Source of the DNA: Flavobacterium ajazii
GTDB taxonomy: Bacteria > Bacteroidota > Bacteroidia > Flavobacteriales > Flavobacteriaceae
Direction: 5' to 3'
DNA length: 64,000 nt
Assembly (NCBI RefSeq): GCF_010614725.1
Contig: NZ_JAAEHL010000011.1
Location: forward strand, 1 to 64,000
Part shown: in pieces, positions 54,347 to 64,000 of the stretch
How positions within the stretch are numbered: the stretch's first letter is position 1
Layout of the letters: each line of letters starts with the position of its first letter
Made by a program: the position numbers and the translations under genes
The notes under the pieces: model-generated
Databases searched by the model: none
Seen by the model: only the letters and a program-made list of their open reading frames with translations
Told to the model about the DNA's origin: nothing

Positions 54347-57300
54347 ATGAATAAAAGAACAATCCATTATTTAAAAAAAACGCTGCGTATTCTGCTTTGG
54401 TGCGTGGGTTCTTTGGTTGCACTTTTATTACTTCTTATTATTTTAATTCAGATTCCGTCAGTTCAGAATTTTGTTAAGGACAAAGCGGTAAGCTATCTAC
54501 ATAAAAAAATCAAAACCAAAGTTTCTTTAGATCATATTTCGATAAAATTCCCAAAAGATGTAGTGCTGGAAGGTTTTTATTTTGAAGATCAAAAAAAAGA
54601 TACACTGCTTGCGGGAAAACGTCTGGAAGTCGATGTCGATCTTTTTAAACTGGTTAGCAGTGAGCTCGAAATCAATTCGATTTCCCTTGAAAATGTAAAA
54701 GCGAATATTTCCAGAAATAAAGATGGTGTTTTCAATTTTGATTACATTATAAAAGCGTTTGAATCCAAAGAACCAAAAGTGGAAGATCCTGACAGTAAGC
54801 CTTTCAAAATATCGGTTGTAAAAGTCAATCTGGATAATGTCAAATTCAATTTTAAAGATGATTTTTCGAAGAATGATATTCGAGTAAACCTGACACATTT
54901 TGATACGAATTTTAAGAAATTCGATTTGGATAAAATGGATTTTAATATTCCGAATATAAAACTGAATGGGTTAAAAGTTATTTTGAATCAGGATGTTGTA
55001 GAGAAAATTGCTGAAGTTTCAGTGAAAACCGTAGATACAATTTCGAAGCGAAAAGATTTTAATTTGGATCTCGGAAAAATCAGTCTTTCGAAAATTGATA
55101 TTTTATACGATAATAAAGATTCAAAACTGAATTCAGGAATTCGTTTGGGCAATCTGAATTTATCAATCAACAAAATCGATTTAAATGAACAGTTATTAGA
55201 TTTCGAAACTTTCGAGCTTAAAAATTTAAGCGGGAATTTAAGATTAGGATCCAAAGACAAACAAATTCAAACGCCAAATCTAGATTCAACTGCCATTAAA
55301 CAATCGGGCTGGAAAGTCAAATTAAAAGAAACCAATATAGAAAATGTTGCTTTCAAATTTGATGATATGCAGTCAAAACCACTTTCAAAAGGAATTGATT
55401 ACAGCCATTTGGATTTGAATAAATTCAATTTTAAAGCGGAGAAATTGTACTATGCAAATGACACAATTTCCGGAGGCATAAAATCACTTACGGTAAACGA
55501 AAAAAGCGGTTTGCAGATTCAGGCATTAAAAACTGATTTTTTCTATGGACCAAAAACTGCTTACCTGAACAATTTATATTTAAAAACACCACAGACGCTT
55601 CTTCAGAATAAAATTAAAGCTGAATATAAATCACTTGAGGTGCTTCAAAAAGATATTGCAAACCTTTCGCTTGAAGCTAATTTGAAGGATTCAAAAATTG
55701 GCTTTAAAGATATTTTACTTTTTGTCCCTGATTTGCAAAAAACAAATCCGTTTAAGAGTAATCCAAAAGCGGTTTTAGCAATCAATACTCGTGTGAGCGG
55801 AAAAGTAAAAGATTTGGATATTTCGCAGTTTGAAATGAGCGGAATCGGGACAACAAAGGTTTCTCTTTCGGGAAAAATAAAAGGGCTTCCCGATGCTCAA
55901 AAAGCTTATTACGATTTGAATATCAAAAAGCTTTCGAGTACTTCAAAAGATATTTATGCTTTTGTGCCTGCAGGTACAATTCCAGCGACTATTCAAATTC
56001 CTTCACAGTTAAATTTACAAGGAAAATTCAAAGGTTCTGTGCAGAATTTCAAAGCAAATCTGGCTTTGAACAGCAGCTTCGGAAATGCAAAAGTTGATGC
56101 TTTATTTGATCAGCGTATTAAAAAAAGAGAAAAATACGACGCGACAGTTTATTTACTGGATTTCGATTTAGGCAGATTAATTAAAAATGATTCAATCGGA
56201 AAAATTACGCTTAAAGCGAAAGTAAAAGGAAGGGGCTTAGACCCAAAAACGGCAAATGCAGCGATTGACGGATTAGTTCAAAAAGCGGTTTTTAACCGAT
56301 ATGCTTATAAAGATCTGGCTTTAAAAGGAAATATTGAGAACGGATCTTTTGCTATAAAATCCGGTATGAAAGACCCAAATTTGAATTTTGATTTGACTGC
56401 GAGCGGGAATACAAAAGACAAATATCCATCAATTCAATTGAAGCTGAATCTGGATATCGCCGATTTGGAAAAACTGAATCTCCATGCTGGTCCAATGAAA
56501 CTTCGGGGCAATGTAGATGCAGATATAACCAATAGTAATCCCGATTTTTTGAACGGAAAAGTATTTCTGTCCAACATTCAGATCCTGCAGGACAAAGAAC
56601 CAATTGTTTTGGATTCGGTTCGGGTGATTGCTTTTTCAGATGATACGCGAAACAATATTAAAATATCTTCTCAGTTTTTAAAAGCTGAAGTTAACGGAAA
56701 ATATAAATTGACAACTTTGACATCGACAATAAAAAAATCATTGTCCAAATACATTGATTTGAAAAACCCGAAAGTCAATGGAGAGTCTGATGAACAAAGA
56801 CTGGCTTTCACAATTTCAGTTGATAATGATCCGATTTTGTTTAAACTGATTCCGAAGCTTACAGGATTGGAACCTCTTAAAATTACCGGAAAGTACAATA
56901 ATGTAACCGATTCTTTAGAAATAAAAGGTACAATTCCGAGAATCGTTTATGCAGATAATACAATTGCTGATGGTAAAATAAATATCGAAGCCAAAGAAAA
57001 TGCTTTAGAATATTTGATTTCTGTAGCCACAATCGAAAGCGGTTCTTTAAAAATTCCGTTTACAAGTTTATCCGGGAAAGTAGAGAATAATGTTCTGAAT
57101 TATGCACTTGAAGTAAAAGATGCAAAAGACAAACAGCAGTATTTTGTTGGAGGAGAGTTTAAGGCCGAAGATTCTAAAAATATCTTAAAAATCGATGCAG
57201 AAAACTTTGTTTTGAATTATGATAAGTGGAATATCGATTCTGAAAATGCAGTTGAATTTGGAAAAAATCAACTGTATGTTAACAAATTTTTTCTGAAAAA

Positions 57301-59449
57301 TGCAGGAAATGAATTAAAGATTCAATCGCAGGGAACTCAAAATGATGCTCCGATTCAGGTTGATTTTGTGAATTTCAAAATCGAAACTATCATGAATATT
57401 GTCAAAAAAGACAAATTATTGATGCAAGGTTTGATTAACGGAAACGCAGTAGTTGAAAACGTAATGGCAAATCCAGTTTTTACTTCGGATTTAAAAATTG
57501 ATGATTTTACTTTTAAAGGGGAAAAAGTAGGTGATTTAGAAATAAAAGTAGACAATAAAACAGCTAATGTTTTAGCCGCAAATGTACAGCTTAGCGACGA
57601 AGGCAACGATGTGAACCTTACAGGGGATTATGGTATTCAGGAAGGAACTTTTGATTTTGATGTAGCAATAAACAAACTCAATATACAAAGTATCCAGGGG
57701 TTTAGTATGGATAATATTTCTGACGGAAAGGGGTATTTATCAGGAAATTTTAAAATTCAGGGTACTGCTGCTGCACCTCAAATTAATGGAGAACTTAATT
57801 TTAATGATGCCGCTTTCAGAGTTACTCAGCTGAATTCTTATTTTAAAACAGATCAGGAAAAAATCACTTTTGATAATGGTATAATCACTTTTGACAAGTT
57901 TACGCTTCAGGATGAGAACGATAACGAATTGTCACTTGATGGTACAATTCAGTCACCTGATTTCAGGAAATATAATTTTGGATTAACCATCACTGCTGAC
58001 GATTTTAGAGCTATACATTCTAAAGCAGCTGACAATGATTTGTTTTACGGAGATTTGTTTTTGGATACCAAACTGAATGTAAAAGGGACATTAGAAAATC
58101 CTGTAATCGGGGGTAGTGTTAAAGTAAATAAAGAAACGAAGTTTACCGTTGTTTTACCGCAGTCTGATCCTTCGATTGCTGATAGAGAAGGTATTGTAGA
58201 ATTTGTTGATGAAGACAATCAATATTTGAGGCAAACTGCCGAAATGGAGAAAAAATTAAATCAGTCAGAATTGATCGGAATGGATGTCAGCGTTGATATT
58301 TCGATTGATAAAGAAGCAGAACTTACCCTGGTTATCGATAAAGGAAATGGTGATTATCTGAATCTGAAAGGGGAAGCACAATTGACAGGCGGAATTGATC
58401 CTTCGGGAAAAACAACTTTGACAGGTAAATATGAATTTACAGATGGAGCCTATGAAATGAATTTCAACATGATCCGTCGAAAATTTAATATTCAAAAAGG
58501 GAGTTCGATCATATGGAATGGAGAGCCAACAATGGCAAGTTTGAATATTACAGCAATCTACAAAGTAAATACAGCACCAATTGATTTGCTTGGAAATCAG
58601 TTAGGAGGTGCCACCCAAACAGTCAAAAACACCTATAAACAGAAAATTCCGTTTCAGACCCTATTGAAAATGAAAGGCGAATTATTGAAACCGGAAATCA
58701 CATTTGATATTATTCTTCCCGACGGAAATTATGATGTTTCAGCTGATATTGTTATGGCTTCTCAGGCTAAACTGGAACAATTGCGACAAGAGCCTGCTGA
58801 GTTAAATAAACAGGTTTTTGCACTTTTATTATTGAACAGATTTATTGGCGAAAATCCGTTTGCGAGTGAAAGCGGTGGTACAAATGCAGAATCTTTGGCC
58901 AGACAAAGTGTGAGTAAAATTCTTTCGCAGCAATTGAATGATTTTGCAGGAGAACTGATCAGTGGTGTTCAATTGGAATTTGATTTGGAATCCACCGAAG
59001 ATTACACCACCGGAACCATGGAAAATAGAACCGATTTGAATGTTGGTGTTTCTAAAAAACTTCTGGATGACCGTTTGAAAGTTACCGTTGGAAGCAGTTT
59101 TGCAGTTGAAGGTCAGGAACGTGCCAATGAGCAAAGTACCAATATTGCCGGTGATGTTGCTTTAGATTATCAGCTGACAAAAGATGGGCGTTATATGCTT
59201 CGTGCGTATCGAAAAAATGAATATCAGGTAGCAGTTGAAGGTCAGGTAATCGAAACAGGAATTGCTTTTATCATTACGATGAGTTACAATAAATTCCGTG
59301 AACTTTTTCATCGAAGTGCCAAAGAAAAAGAAATTATAAAAGAAGAAAAACTTCGTAAGGAAAGAAAAAAACAGAAAGAAAAAGAGAACAAAGAAAACGG
59401 AATTGATGATGAGGATAATCAAATAAAGGGCAGCGAGATAAAAACATAA
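54347..59449 (+). CDS. tamB: Translocation and assembly module protein TamB
   Basis: A 1700-residue protein from the ATG at 54347 (a GTG 15 nt upstream is the only alternative). An N-terminal membrane anchor (WCVGSLVALLLLLIILIQI) is followed by a very long beta-rich rod of repeated AsmA/TamB-type strands (KVNLDNVKFNFKDDF; LNLQGKFKG) and the C-terminal TamB domain (residues ~1250-1600, GTLENPVIGGSVKVNK; GKYEFTDGAYEMNF; FDIILPDGNYDVSAD). It ends in a Lys/Glu-rich tail. TamB spans the periplasm and helps lipid transport or outer-membrane assembly. The lipidated BamA-like gene starts 4 bp after the stop, so the two form a complex and an operon. Confidence 0.95.
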   Translation: MNKRTIHYLKKTLRILLWCVGSLVALLLLLIILIQIPSVQNFVKDKAVSYLHKKIKTKVSLDHISIKFPKDVVLEGFYFEDQKKDTLLAGKRLEVDVDLFKLVSSELEINSISLENVKANISRNKDGVFNFDYIIKAFESKEPKVEDPDSKPFKISVVKVNLDNVKFNFKDDFSKNDIRVNLTHFDTNFKKFDLDKMDFNIPNIKLNGLKVILNQDVVEKIAEVSVKTVDTISKRKDFNLDLGKISLSKIDILYDNKDSKLNSGIRLGNLNLSINKIDLNEQLLDFETFELKNLSGNLRLGSKDKQIQTPNLDSTAIKQSGWKVKLKETNIENVAFKFDDMQSKPLSKGIDYSHLDLNKFNFKAEKLYYANDTISGGIKSLTVNEKSGLQIQALKTDFFYGPKTAYLNNLYLKTPQTLLQNKIKAEYKSLEVLQKDIANLSLEANLKDSKIGFKDILLFVPDLQKTNPFKSNPKAVLAINTRVSGKVKDLDISQFEMSGIGTTKVSLSGKIKGLPDAQKAYYDLNIKKLSSTSKDIYAFVPAGTIPATIQIPSQLNLQGKFKGSVQNFKANLALNSSFGNAKVDALFDQRIKKREKYDATVYLLDFDLGRLIKNDSIGKITLKAKVKGRGLDPKTANAAIDGLVQKAVFNRYAYKDLALKGNIENGSFAIKSGMKDPNLNFDLTASGNTKDKYPSIQLKLNLDIADLEKLNLHAGPMKLRGNVDADITNSNPDFLNGKVFLSNIQILQDKEPIVLDSVRVIAFSDDTRNNIKISSQFLKAEVNGKYKLTTLTSTIKKSLSKYIDLKNPKVNGESDEQRLAFTISVDNDPILFKLIPKLTGLEPLKITGKYNNVTDSLEIKGTIPRIVYADNTIADGKINIEAKENALEYLISVATIESGSLKIPFTSLSGKVENNVLNYALEVKDAKDKQQYFVGGEFKAEDSKNILKIDAENFVLNYDKWNIDSENAVEFGKNQLYVNKFFLKNAGNELKIQSQGTQNDAPIQVDFVNFKIETIMNIVKKDKLLMQGLINGNAVVENVMANPVFTSDLKIDDFTFKGEKVGDLEIKVDNKTANVLAANVQLSDEGNDVNLTGDYGIQEGTFDFDVAINKLNIQSIQGFSMDNISDGKGYLSGNFKIQGTAAAPQINGELNFNDAAFRVTQLNSYFKTDQEKITFDNGIITFDKFTLQDENDNELSLDGTIQSPDFRKYNFGLTITADDFRAIHSKAADNDLFYGDLFLDTKLNVKGTLENPVIGGSVKVNKETKFTVVLPQSDPSIADREGIVEFVDEDNQYLRQTAEMEKKLNQSELIGMDVSVDISIDKEAELTLVIDKGNGDYLNLKGEAQLTGGIDPSGKTTLTGKYEFTDGAYEMNFNMIRRKFNIQKGSSIIWNGEPTMASLNITAIYKVNTAPIDLLGNQLGGATQTVKNTYKQKIPFQTLLKMKGELLKPEITFDIILPDGNYDVSADIVMASQAKLEQLRQEPAELNKQVFALLLLNRFIGENPFASESGGTNAESLARQSVSKILSQQLNDFAGELISGVQLEFDLESTEDYTTGTMENRTDLNVGVSKKLLDDRLKVTVGSSFAVEGQERANEQSTNIAGDVALDYQLTKDGRYMLRAYRKNEYQVAVEGQVIETGIAFIITMSYNKFRELFHRSAKEKEIIKEEKLRKERKKQKEKENKENGIDDEDNQIKGSEIKT

Positions 59450-59453
59450 TAAT

Positions 59454-61751
59454 ATGAAAAACAGATATATAAAATATTGTATTGTGCTGTCCATATTTTT
59501 TGTTTTTGGATGCAGCAACACCAAATATTTACCTGAAGGAGAATTGTTGTATACTGGTGGTTCTGTAAAAGTTAAAGATTCAATAATCAAAAAAAGTGAT
59601 AGAAAAGCATTAGAAAAAGAGCTGGAAGGATTACTTCGTCCAAAACCTAATAAGCAATTTTTGGGTCTCCGTCCGAAATTATGGATTTACAATATTGCAG
59701 GTGAACCTAAAAAGGAAAAAGGATTTAGATATTGGCTTCGAACAAAAGTAGGAGAAGAACCTGTGCTATTCAGTAAAGTCGATTTAGATTATAATGCTTC
59801 TGTTTTAAGAAATTTTACCGAAAATAAAGGCTATTTTAAAACCCGTGTAAGTGCCGATTCGACAGTTCGGAATAAAAGAGCAACAGCAGAATATATTGTA
59901 GTTCCCAAAAAACAATATATTATTAAAAGCGTCACTTTTCCTGATGATTCATTGGCAATGTCCAGAATTATTGGAAGATCAAGCCGAAGAAGTTTGTTGA
60001 AAGTTGGAAACCCTTATGATCTGGATGTCATAAAAGCCGAAAGAGAACGAATCGACGCAAGACTGAAAGAACGCGGTTATTATTATTTTAATCCGGATTA
60101 TATTTTGGCTAAAGCTGATAGCAGTAAAGGAGATCACGAAGTAAAAATAAGACTGGTGATAAAAGACGATGCACCACCAAAAGCGCTTACATCTTATAAA
60201 ATTGATAAGATTTTTGTTTATCCAAATTTTTCCATTTCAAAAGACAGCGTTAAATACAAGCCCGAAGATATTGTGCAGTACAAAGATTTTACAATTATTG
60301 ACACGGCAGATACTTTTAAACCCAGAGTTTTTGACAGAACGATATATTTTAAAAAAGGGGATTTGTATAATCGGAAAGACCATAATCTGACTTTAAACCG
60401 ATTTGTAAATCTGGGTACATTTAGTTTTGTAAAAAATGAATTTAGAACTTCTGATAGTATAAAAAATGCTTTGGATTCCTATTATTATCTAACACTTTTG
60501 CCAAAGAAATTTATTAGGGTTGAGGTTTTGGGAAAAACAAATTCGGCAAGTTATACCGGTACAGAAGTCAATGTAAACTGGAACAACAGGAATTTGTTCC
60601 GAGGTGCAGAATTGTTGACTGTTTCTGTTTTTGGCGGGGCTGATTTCCAACTTTCAGGAACGAATAACGGTAAAAATATCTATAAACTTGGAACCGAAAC
60701 TAGTTTGACCTGGCCAAGATTTATTGTACCATTTTTTCCTATTGAAGGTTCCAGTGAATATATACCAAGAACCAAAGCAACTGTAAGATATGAATATCAA
60801 AACAGAACCCAATTGTACGCTTTGAATTCGTTTAAAACTTCGTTTGGTTATTTGTGGAAAGAGAATGCCCGCAAAGAGCATCAGCTGAATGTATTTGATA
60901 TTACGTACGTGAGTCCAAATCATGTAACACAAGAATACCTTGATGATATAAAAGAAGATGAGTCGTTGGGAAAAGTAATTGAGAAACAATTGATTTTTGG
61001 ACCAACATACTCGTATACCTACACGAATACAATGCAGAAACGTAAAAAAAATACTTTTTACTTTAACGGAGAGTTAGATTTGGCCGGAAACATAACGGGT
61101 TTGGTTACTGGTGCAAATGTAAAAAAGAACGATACTATTAAAATTTTTGATGTTCCATTCAGCCAATATGCGAAAATCAAAGCAGATTTCAGGCATTATT
61201 TAAAATTGAGCAAAGAAAGCGAATTGGCAAGCCGGGTGATTGTTGGGCTTGGGCTTCCGTATGGAAATTCAGGTGTTTTACCAACATCAAAGCAGTTTGT
61301 GGTTGGAGGAACAAACAGTATTCGGGCTTTTAGGGCAAGATCAATTGGTCCTGGAAGTTACTTAAATACAGTGACAACAAATAATTATCTGCCGGACCAA
61401 TCAGGAGATTTGAAATTAGAATTCAGTACAGAATATCGGGCAAAACTTTTTAGTATTGTACGGGGAGCCGCATTTATTGATGCCGGAAATATTTGGCTTG
61501 TAAACGCAGATCCAAATAAACCAGGTGCAGAGTTTTCTAAGGATTTTATGAAAGAAATTGCCGTAGGTGCAGGTGTCGGTCTGCGATTTGATGTTTCTTT
61601 CTTTATTTTAAGAACGGATTTGGCATTTCCACTTCGAAAACCATATTTACCCGATGGCGAAAGATGGGTGATTGATGATATTAATTTTGGAAGCGGTTCA
61701 TGGAGAAAAGATAATCTGATTTTGAATATTGCGATTGGTTATCCTTTCTAA
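59454..61751 (+). CDS. tamL: BamA/TamA-family outer membrane lipoprotein (TamL-like)
   Basis: A 765-residue protein with a lipobox (FVFGC, Cys20), then the CSNTKYLPEGELLY start typical of lipidated BamA-like proteins of Bacteroidota. POTRA-like modules follow (about residues 30-330) and a C-terminal 16-strand barrel (GTNSIRAFRARSIGPGSY, LKLEFSTEYRAKL, DAGNIWL; ends IAIGYPF). It is coupled to tamB 4 bp upstream and would form the outer-membrane part of the TAM complex. Confidence 0.93.
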   Translation: MKNRYIKYCIVLSIFFVFGCSNTKYLPEGELLYTGGSVKVKDSIIKKSDRKALEKELEGLLRPKPNKQFLGLRPKLWIYNIAGEPKKEKGFRYWLRTKVGEEPVLFSKVDLDYNASVLRNFTENKGYFKTRVSADSTVRNKRATAEYIVVPKKQYIIKSVTFPDDSLAMSRIIGRSSRRSLLKVGNPYDLDVIKAERERIDARLKERGYYYFNPDYILAKADSSKGDHEVKIRLVIKDDAPPKALTSYKIDKIFVYPNFSISKDSVKYKPEDIVQYKDFTIIDTADTFKPRVFDRTIYFKKGDLYNRKDHNLTLNRFVNLGTFSFVKNEFRTSDSIKNALDSYYYLTLLPKKFIRVEVLGKTNSASYTGTEVNVNWNNRNLFRGAELLTVSVFGGADFQLSGTNNGKNIYKLGTETSLTWPRFIVPFFPIEGSSEYIPRTKATVRYEYQNRTQLYALNSFKTSFGYLWKENARKEHQLNVFDITYVSPNHVTQEYLDDIKEDESLGKVIEKQLIFGPTYSYTYTNTMQKRKKNTFYFNGELDLAGNITGLVTGANVKKNDTIKIFDVPFSQYAKIKADFRHYLKLSKESELASRVIVGLGLPYGNSGVLPTSKQFVVGGTNSIRAFRARSIGPGSYLNTVTTNNYLPDQSGDLKLEFSTEYRAKLFSIVRGAAFIDAGNIWLVNADPNKPGAEFSKDFMKEIAVGAGVGLRFDVSFFILRTDLAFPLRKPYLPDGERWVIDDINFGSGSWRKDNLILNIAIGYPF

Positions 61752-61859
61752 ACCATTTGCAAGAAGAAAGTTTTATATCAGAACTTAAAATGTTAGGAGA
61801 AGCTTTAAATTTGCATTATCGATACAATTAAAAATTCTGAATCCTAAAACATAATCAAA

Positions 61860-62342
61860 TTGACTTTTACTGCTATAGATTTTGAAACAGCAACATCCTA
61901 TCATCCGTGTTCAGTCGGAATAGTGACTGTAGAAAACGGAATTATTACAGATGAGTTTGTTACTTTAATCAAACCACCCAATAATGAATATAATCCCTAT
62001 ACAATTCAGGTTCATGGAATATATCCTCGTGATACTATAAACGCAAAAACTTTTTTGCAGGTTTATCCTGAAATTGAAAGACGTTTAAAAAATAGAGTAG
62101 TAGTGGCACATAACGAAAGTTTTGACCGAAATGTTTTAATTAAATCGATGGCAATTAACGGATTGCATTACGAAGATTTAAATATTGCCAACAGATGGGA
62201 GTGTACGGTTAAAATTTATAAAGCAAAAGGAATAAAACCAACCAAACTTAGTGATTGCTGCCGTGAAATGAAGATTCAGCTAAATCACCATGAAGCGTTG
62301 TCTGATGCACGAGCATGTGCGAGACTGTATCTAATGAAATAA
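61860..62342 (+). CDS. DnaQ-like 3'-5' exonuclease
   Basis: A 160-residue DEDDh exonuclease. The motifs are FTAIDFETAT (Asp7, Glu9), VVAHNESFDRNVL (middle Asp) and HHEALSDARACA (His and Asp). This is the stand-alone form, of normal length. The start is a TTG at 61860; an in-frame stop lies only 15 nt upstream (TAA at 61845) with no ATG in between, so a rare start is the only choice that keeps the first motif. It may act in DNA repair or oligonucleotide turnover. Confidence 0.88.
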   Translation: MTFTAIDFETATSYHPCSVGIVTVENGIITDEFVTLIKPPNNEYNPYTIQVHGIYPRDTINAKTFLQVYPEIERRLKNRVVVAHNESFDRNVLIKSMAINGLHYEDLNIANRWECTVKIYKAKGIKPTKLSDCCREMKIQLNHHEALSDARACARLYLMK

Positions 62343-62431
62343 ATCTCTTTAATTACTTTATTGAATTGTAATATTAATACTATTTTTTAGTACTTTTAAG
62401 ATGTTGTAAAATCAATATAAAAGTCTAAAAA

Positions 62432-63703
62432 ATGAAAGAGGATTTTCTTCATTATCTCTGGAAGTTTAAAAAATTTGACACTTTAAATTTAAAAACAGTA
62501 AGTGACGAAGAAGTTACGATTATAAATACTGGAAATTATTTAGAACTTGCAGGACCTGATTTTTTTAACGCACAGATAAAAATTGGAAATCAAAAATGGG
62601 CAGGAAATGTTGAAATGCATGTCAAATCTTCTGACTGGTATTTGCATCTTCATGAAAAAGATCCTACTTATGAAAATGTAATTTTACACGTTGTTTGGGA
62701 GCACGATACAGATATTTACAGACGAAATAATACAGAAATTCCAGTGTTGGTCTTAAAAAATTATGTATCCTCCGAAACAATTTCAAATTATAACAAGCTA
62801 AAATCTCCTAAATCCTGGATATATTGTGAAAAACAGATTGCTAAAATACCTGGGTTTATTTTTAAAAACTGGCAGGAACGTTTGTTTTTTGATCGTCTGG
62901 AAAGAAAGTCACAAGTTATTTATGATTTACTTAAAATAACGAATCAGGATTGGGAAGCAGTTTTGTTTTGTTTGTTAGCTAAAAATTTTGGTTTAAATAC
63001 TAACGGAAATTCGTTTTTGCAATTAGCAAAGGCAATACCATTTTCAATCATTCGAAAAGAAAGCTTTGAACTGGAAAATTTGGAAGCCCTGTTTTTTGGA
63101 ATGACAGGTTTGTTGGATTCAGATAAGGAAGATATTTATTTTAAGGATTTAAAATTCAGGTATTATTATCTTCTGCATAAATACCAAATTGAAAAAGTTT
63201 ATACGGAACCCGTTCAGTTTTTTAAGCATCGCCCGGATAATTTTCCAACTATTCGTCTTTCGCAATTGGCAGGTTTATATCATAAGCATCAAAATTTATT
63301 TTCTAAAATAATTGAACTGAAATCTATTGATGCCGTTTATAAAGTATTTAATATTTCAGTTAGTTCGTATTGGCAAATCCATTATCAGTTTGATAAAGAA
63401 AGTCCAAAGAAAACAAAGTCATTATCTAATTCATTTATAGATTTATTGGTAATAAACACAATTGTTCCTTTGCAATTTGCTTATGCTAAAACAATGGACG
63501 AATCGATTGCAGAAGATTTAATTTCTATTTTGAATGATATAAGTCCAGAAAAAAATTCAATTATTGATAAGTTTAAGTCTTTTGGGATTTCTTCAGAAAA
63601 TGCTTTTGAAACACAGTCTTTGCTTCAGCTTAAAAGCCAGCATTGTGATGTTAGTGGCTGTCTGAAATGTGCTATTGGTATGGAATTACTTAAAAACAAT
63701 TAA
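62432..63703 (+). CDS. DUF2851 family protein
   Basis: A 423-residue cytoplasmic protein with the family's start MKEDFLHYLWKFKKFD, the ELAGPDFFNAQIKIGNQKWAGNVEMHVKSSDW region, and the C-terminal Cys motif HCDVSGCLKCAIG that may bind a metal. It is conserved across Flavobacteriia; function unknown. The pspC-like gene follows 61 bp downstream. Confidence 0.93.
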   Translation: MKEDFLHYLWKFKKFDTLNLKTVSDEEVTIINTGNYLELAGPDFFNAQIKIGNQKWAGNVEMHVKSSDWYLHLHEKDPTYENVILHVVWEHDTDIYRRNNTEIPVLVLKNYVSSETISNYNKLKSPKSWIYCEKQIAKIPGFIFKNWQERLFFDRLERKSQVIYDLLKITNQDWEAVLFCLLAKNFGLNTNGNSFLQLAKAIPFSIIRKESFELENLEALFFGMTGLLDSDKEDIYFKDLKFRYYYLLHKYQIEKVYTEPVQFFKHRPDNFPTIRLSQLAGLYHKHQNLFSKIIELKSIDAVYKVFNISVSSYWQIHYQFDKESPKKTKSLSNSFIDLLVINTIVPLQFAYAKTMDESIAEDLISILNDISPEKNSIIDKFKSFGISSENAFETQSLLQLKSQHCDVSGCLKCAIGMELLKNN

Positions 63704-63714
63704 TCTCCTGAAAC

Positions 63715-63742
63715 TTGCTAATTATATAATTTTGTATTTTTG
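63715..63742 (+). promoter_or_regulatory. Promoter of the PspC gene
   Basis: TTG at 63715-63717 and TATTTTTG at 63735-63742 with a 17-bp spacer, close to the Bacteroidota consensus (usually 19). Transcription would start about 15 bp upstream of the ATG. Confidence 0.5.
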
Positions 63743-63764
63743 CCAATAATTAATACCCAAAAAA

Positions 63765-63992
63765 ATGTCATTGATTTTAAAGTTGAAATTCTTTTTCGAA
63801 AAATACGGTTTTCATGTTTCATCCAGATTAGCAGATAAACTGGGAATGCGTGTTACCAGTGTTCGACTTTTTTTTATTTATATTTCGTTTGTTACGGCCG
63901 GCTTAGGCTTCGGAGTATATTTGACTTTAGCCTTTTGGATTAGATTGAAAGATTTAATTAGGGCAAAAAGAACTTCCGTTTTTGATTTGTAA
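63765..63992 (+). CDS. PspC domain protein
   Basis: A 75-residue protein with the PspC signature (YGFHVSSRLADKLGMRVTSVRLFFIYISFVTAGLGFGVYLTLAFWI): a short amphipathic start and one or two membrane helices. PspC proteins belong to the phage-shock/envelope-stress response; this is a minimal form without other domains. The downstream neighbour lies outside the window. Confidence 0.9.
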   Translation: MSLILKLKFFFEKYGFHVSSRLADKLGMRVTSVRLFFIYISFVTAGLGFGVYLTLAFWIRLKDLIRAKRTSVFDL

Positions 63993-64000
63993 CTTAAATA

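Noticed and set aside
59162..59590. 142-codon minus-strand frame over the tamB-tamL junction
   Set aside because: It is antisense to two well-supported genes; the Phe-rich content mirrors Lys/Glu-rich codons.

Overview
The window looks like a chromosome segment of a Flavobacterium-type bacterium (Bacteroidota, Flavobacteriia). The DNA is strongly AT-rich. Promoters resemble the Bacteroidota TAnnTTTG -7 box. The gene content is typical of the group: GSCFA, DUF2851, DUF2490, TamB plus a lipidated BamA-like partner, Rrf2 next to a TonB receptor, LemA/TPM, Rhs proteins without PAAR domains, and a candidate flavo-1 RNA between era and der. No rRNA, CRISPR array or intact transposase is visible.

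Layout. Positions 1-2330 are the end of an Rhs polymorphic-toxin locus: the toxin C-terminus, a small lipoprotein that may be its immunity protein, a hairpin-rich RNA-like element and two decayed genes. Positions 2305-16241 hold metabolic and secreted functions: a helical repeat protein, YiaA, an amine oxidase plus ThDP-enzyme operon, two S41 peptidases, an M13 peptidase and an SGNH/CE2-like esterase. Positions 16388-21748 hold a ParDE toxin-antitoxin pair with a perfect palindromic operator, a RelA/SpoT-like gene broken by two in-frame TAA codons, a small XRE regulator and a subtilisin-like lipoprotein. Positions 21749-32283 form an accessory region: orphan hairpins, a two-gene Rhs locus, two membrane-anchored candidate immunity proteins, and an initiator tRNA-Met whose 3' end and terminator appear to be partly duplicated at the far side of the Rhs block.

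From 32401 to the end the window is mostly core genome: era, der, an outer-membrane barrel protein, DUF2490, a TonB receptor with a long leader and its Rrf2 neighbour, the TPM/TPM/LemA/MerR/M23 cluster, alaS, an ABC exporter flanked by three paralogous YD-like lipoproteins, GSCFA, tamB-tamL, a DnaQ-like exonuclease, DUF2851 and PspC.

The most interesting signals are: (1) a six-residue Met/Cys-rich leader ORF (MMCMCW) in the 5' leader of the TonB receptor, with a CTAC-TTG-GTAG inverted repeat upstream of its -7 box and an Rrf2 gene next door, suggesting sulfur- or Cys-responsive control; (2) two Rhs toxins with glycine-rich beta-type C-termini, each followed by an envelope-anchored small protein; (3) a pyruvate-decarboxylase-like enzyme that lacks the usual Asp and His-His residues and is coupled to an amine oxidase; (4) a possible tRNA-fMet-associated island scar. 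All identifications were made by reading the sequence; no database search was run.
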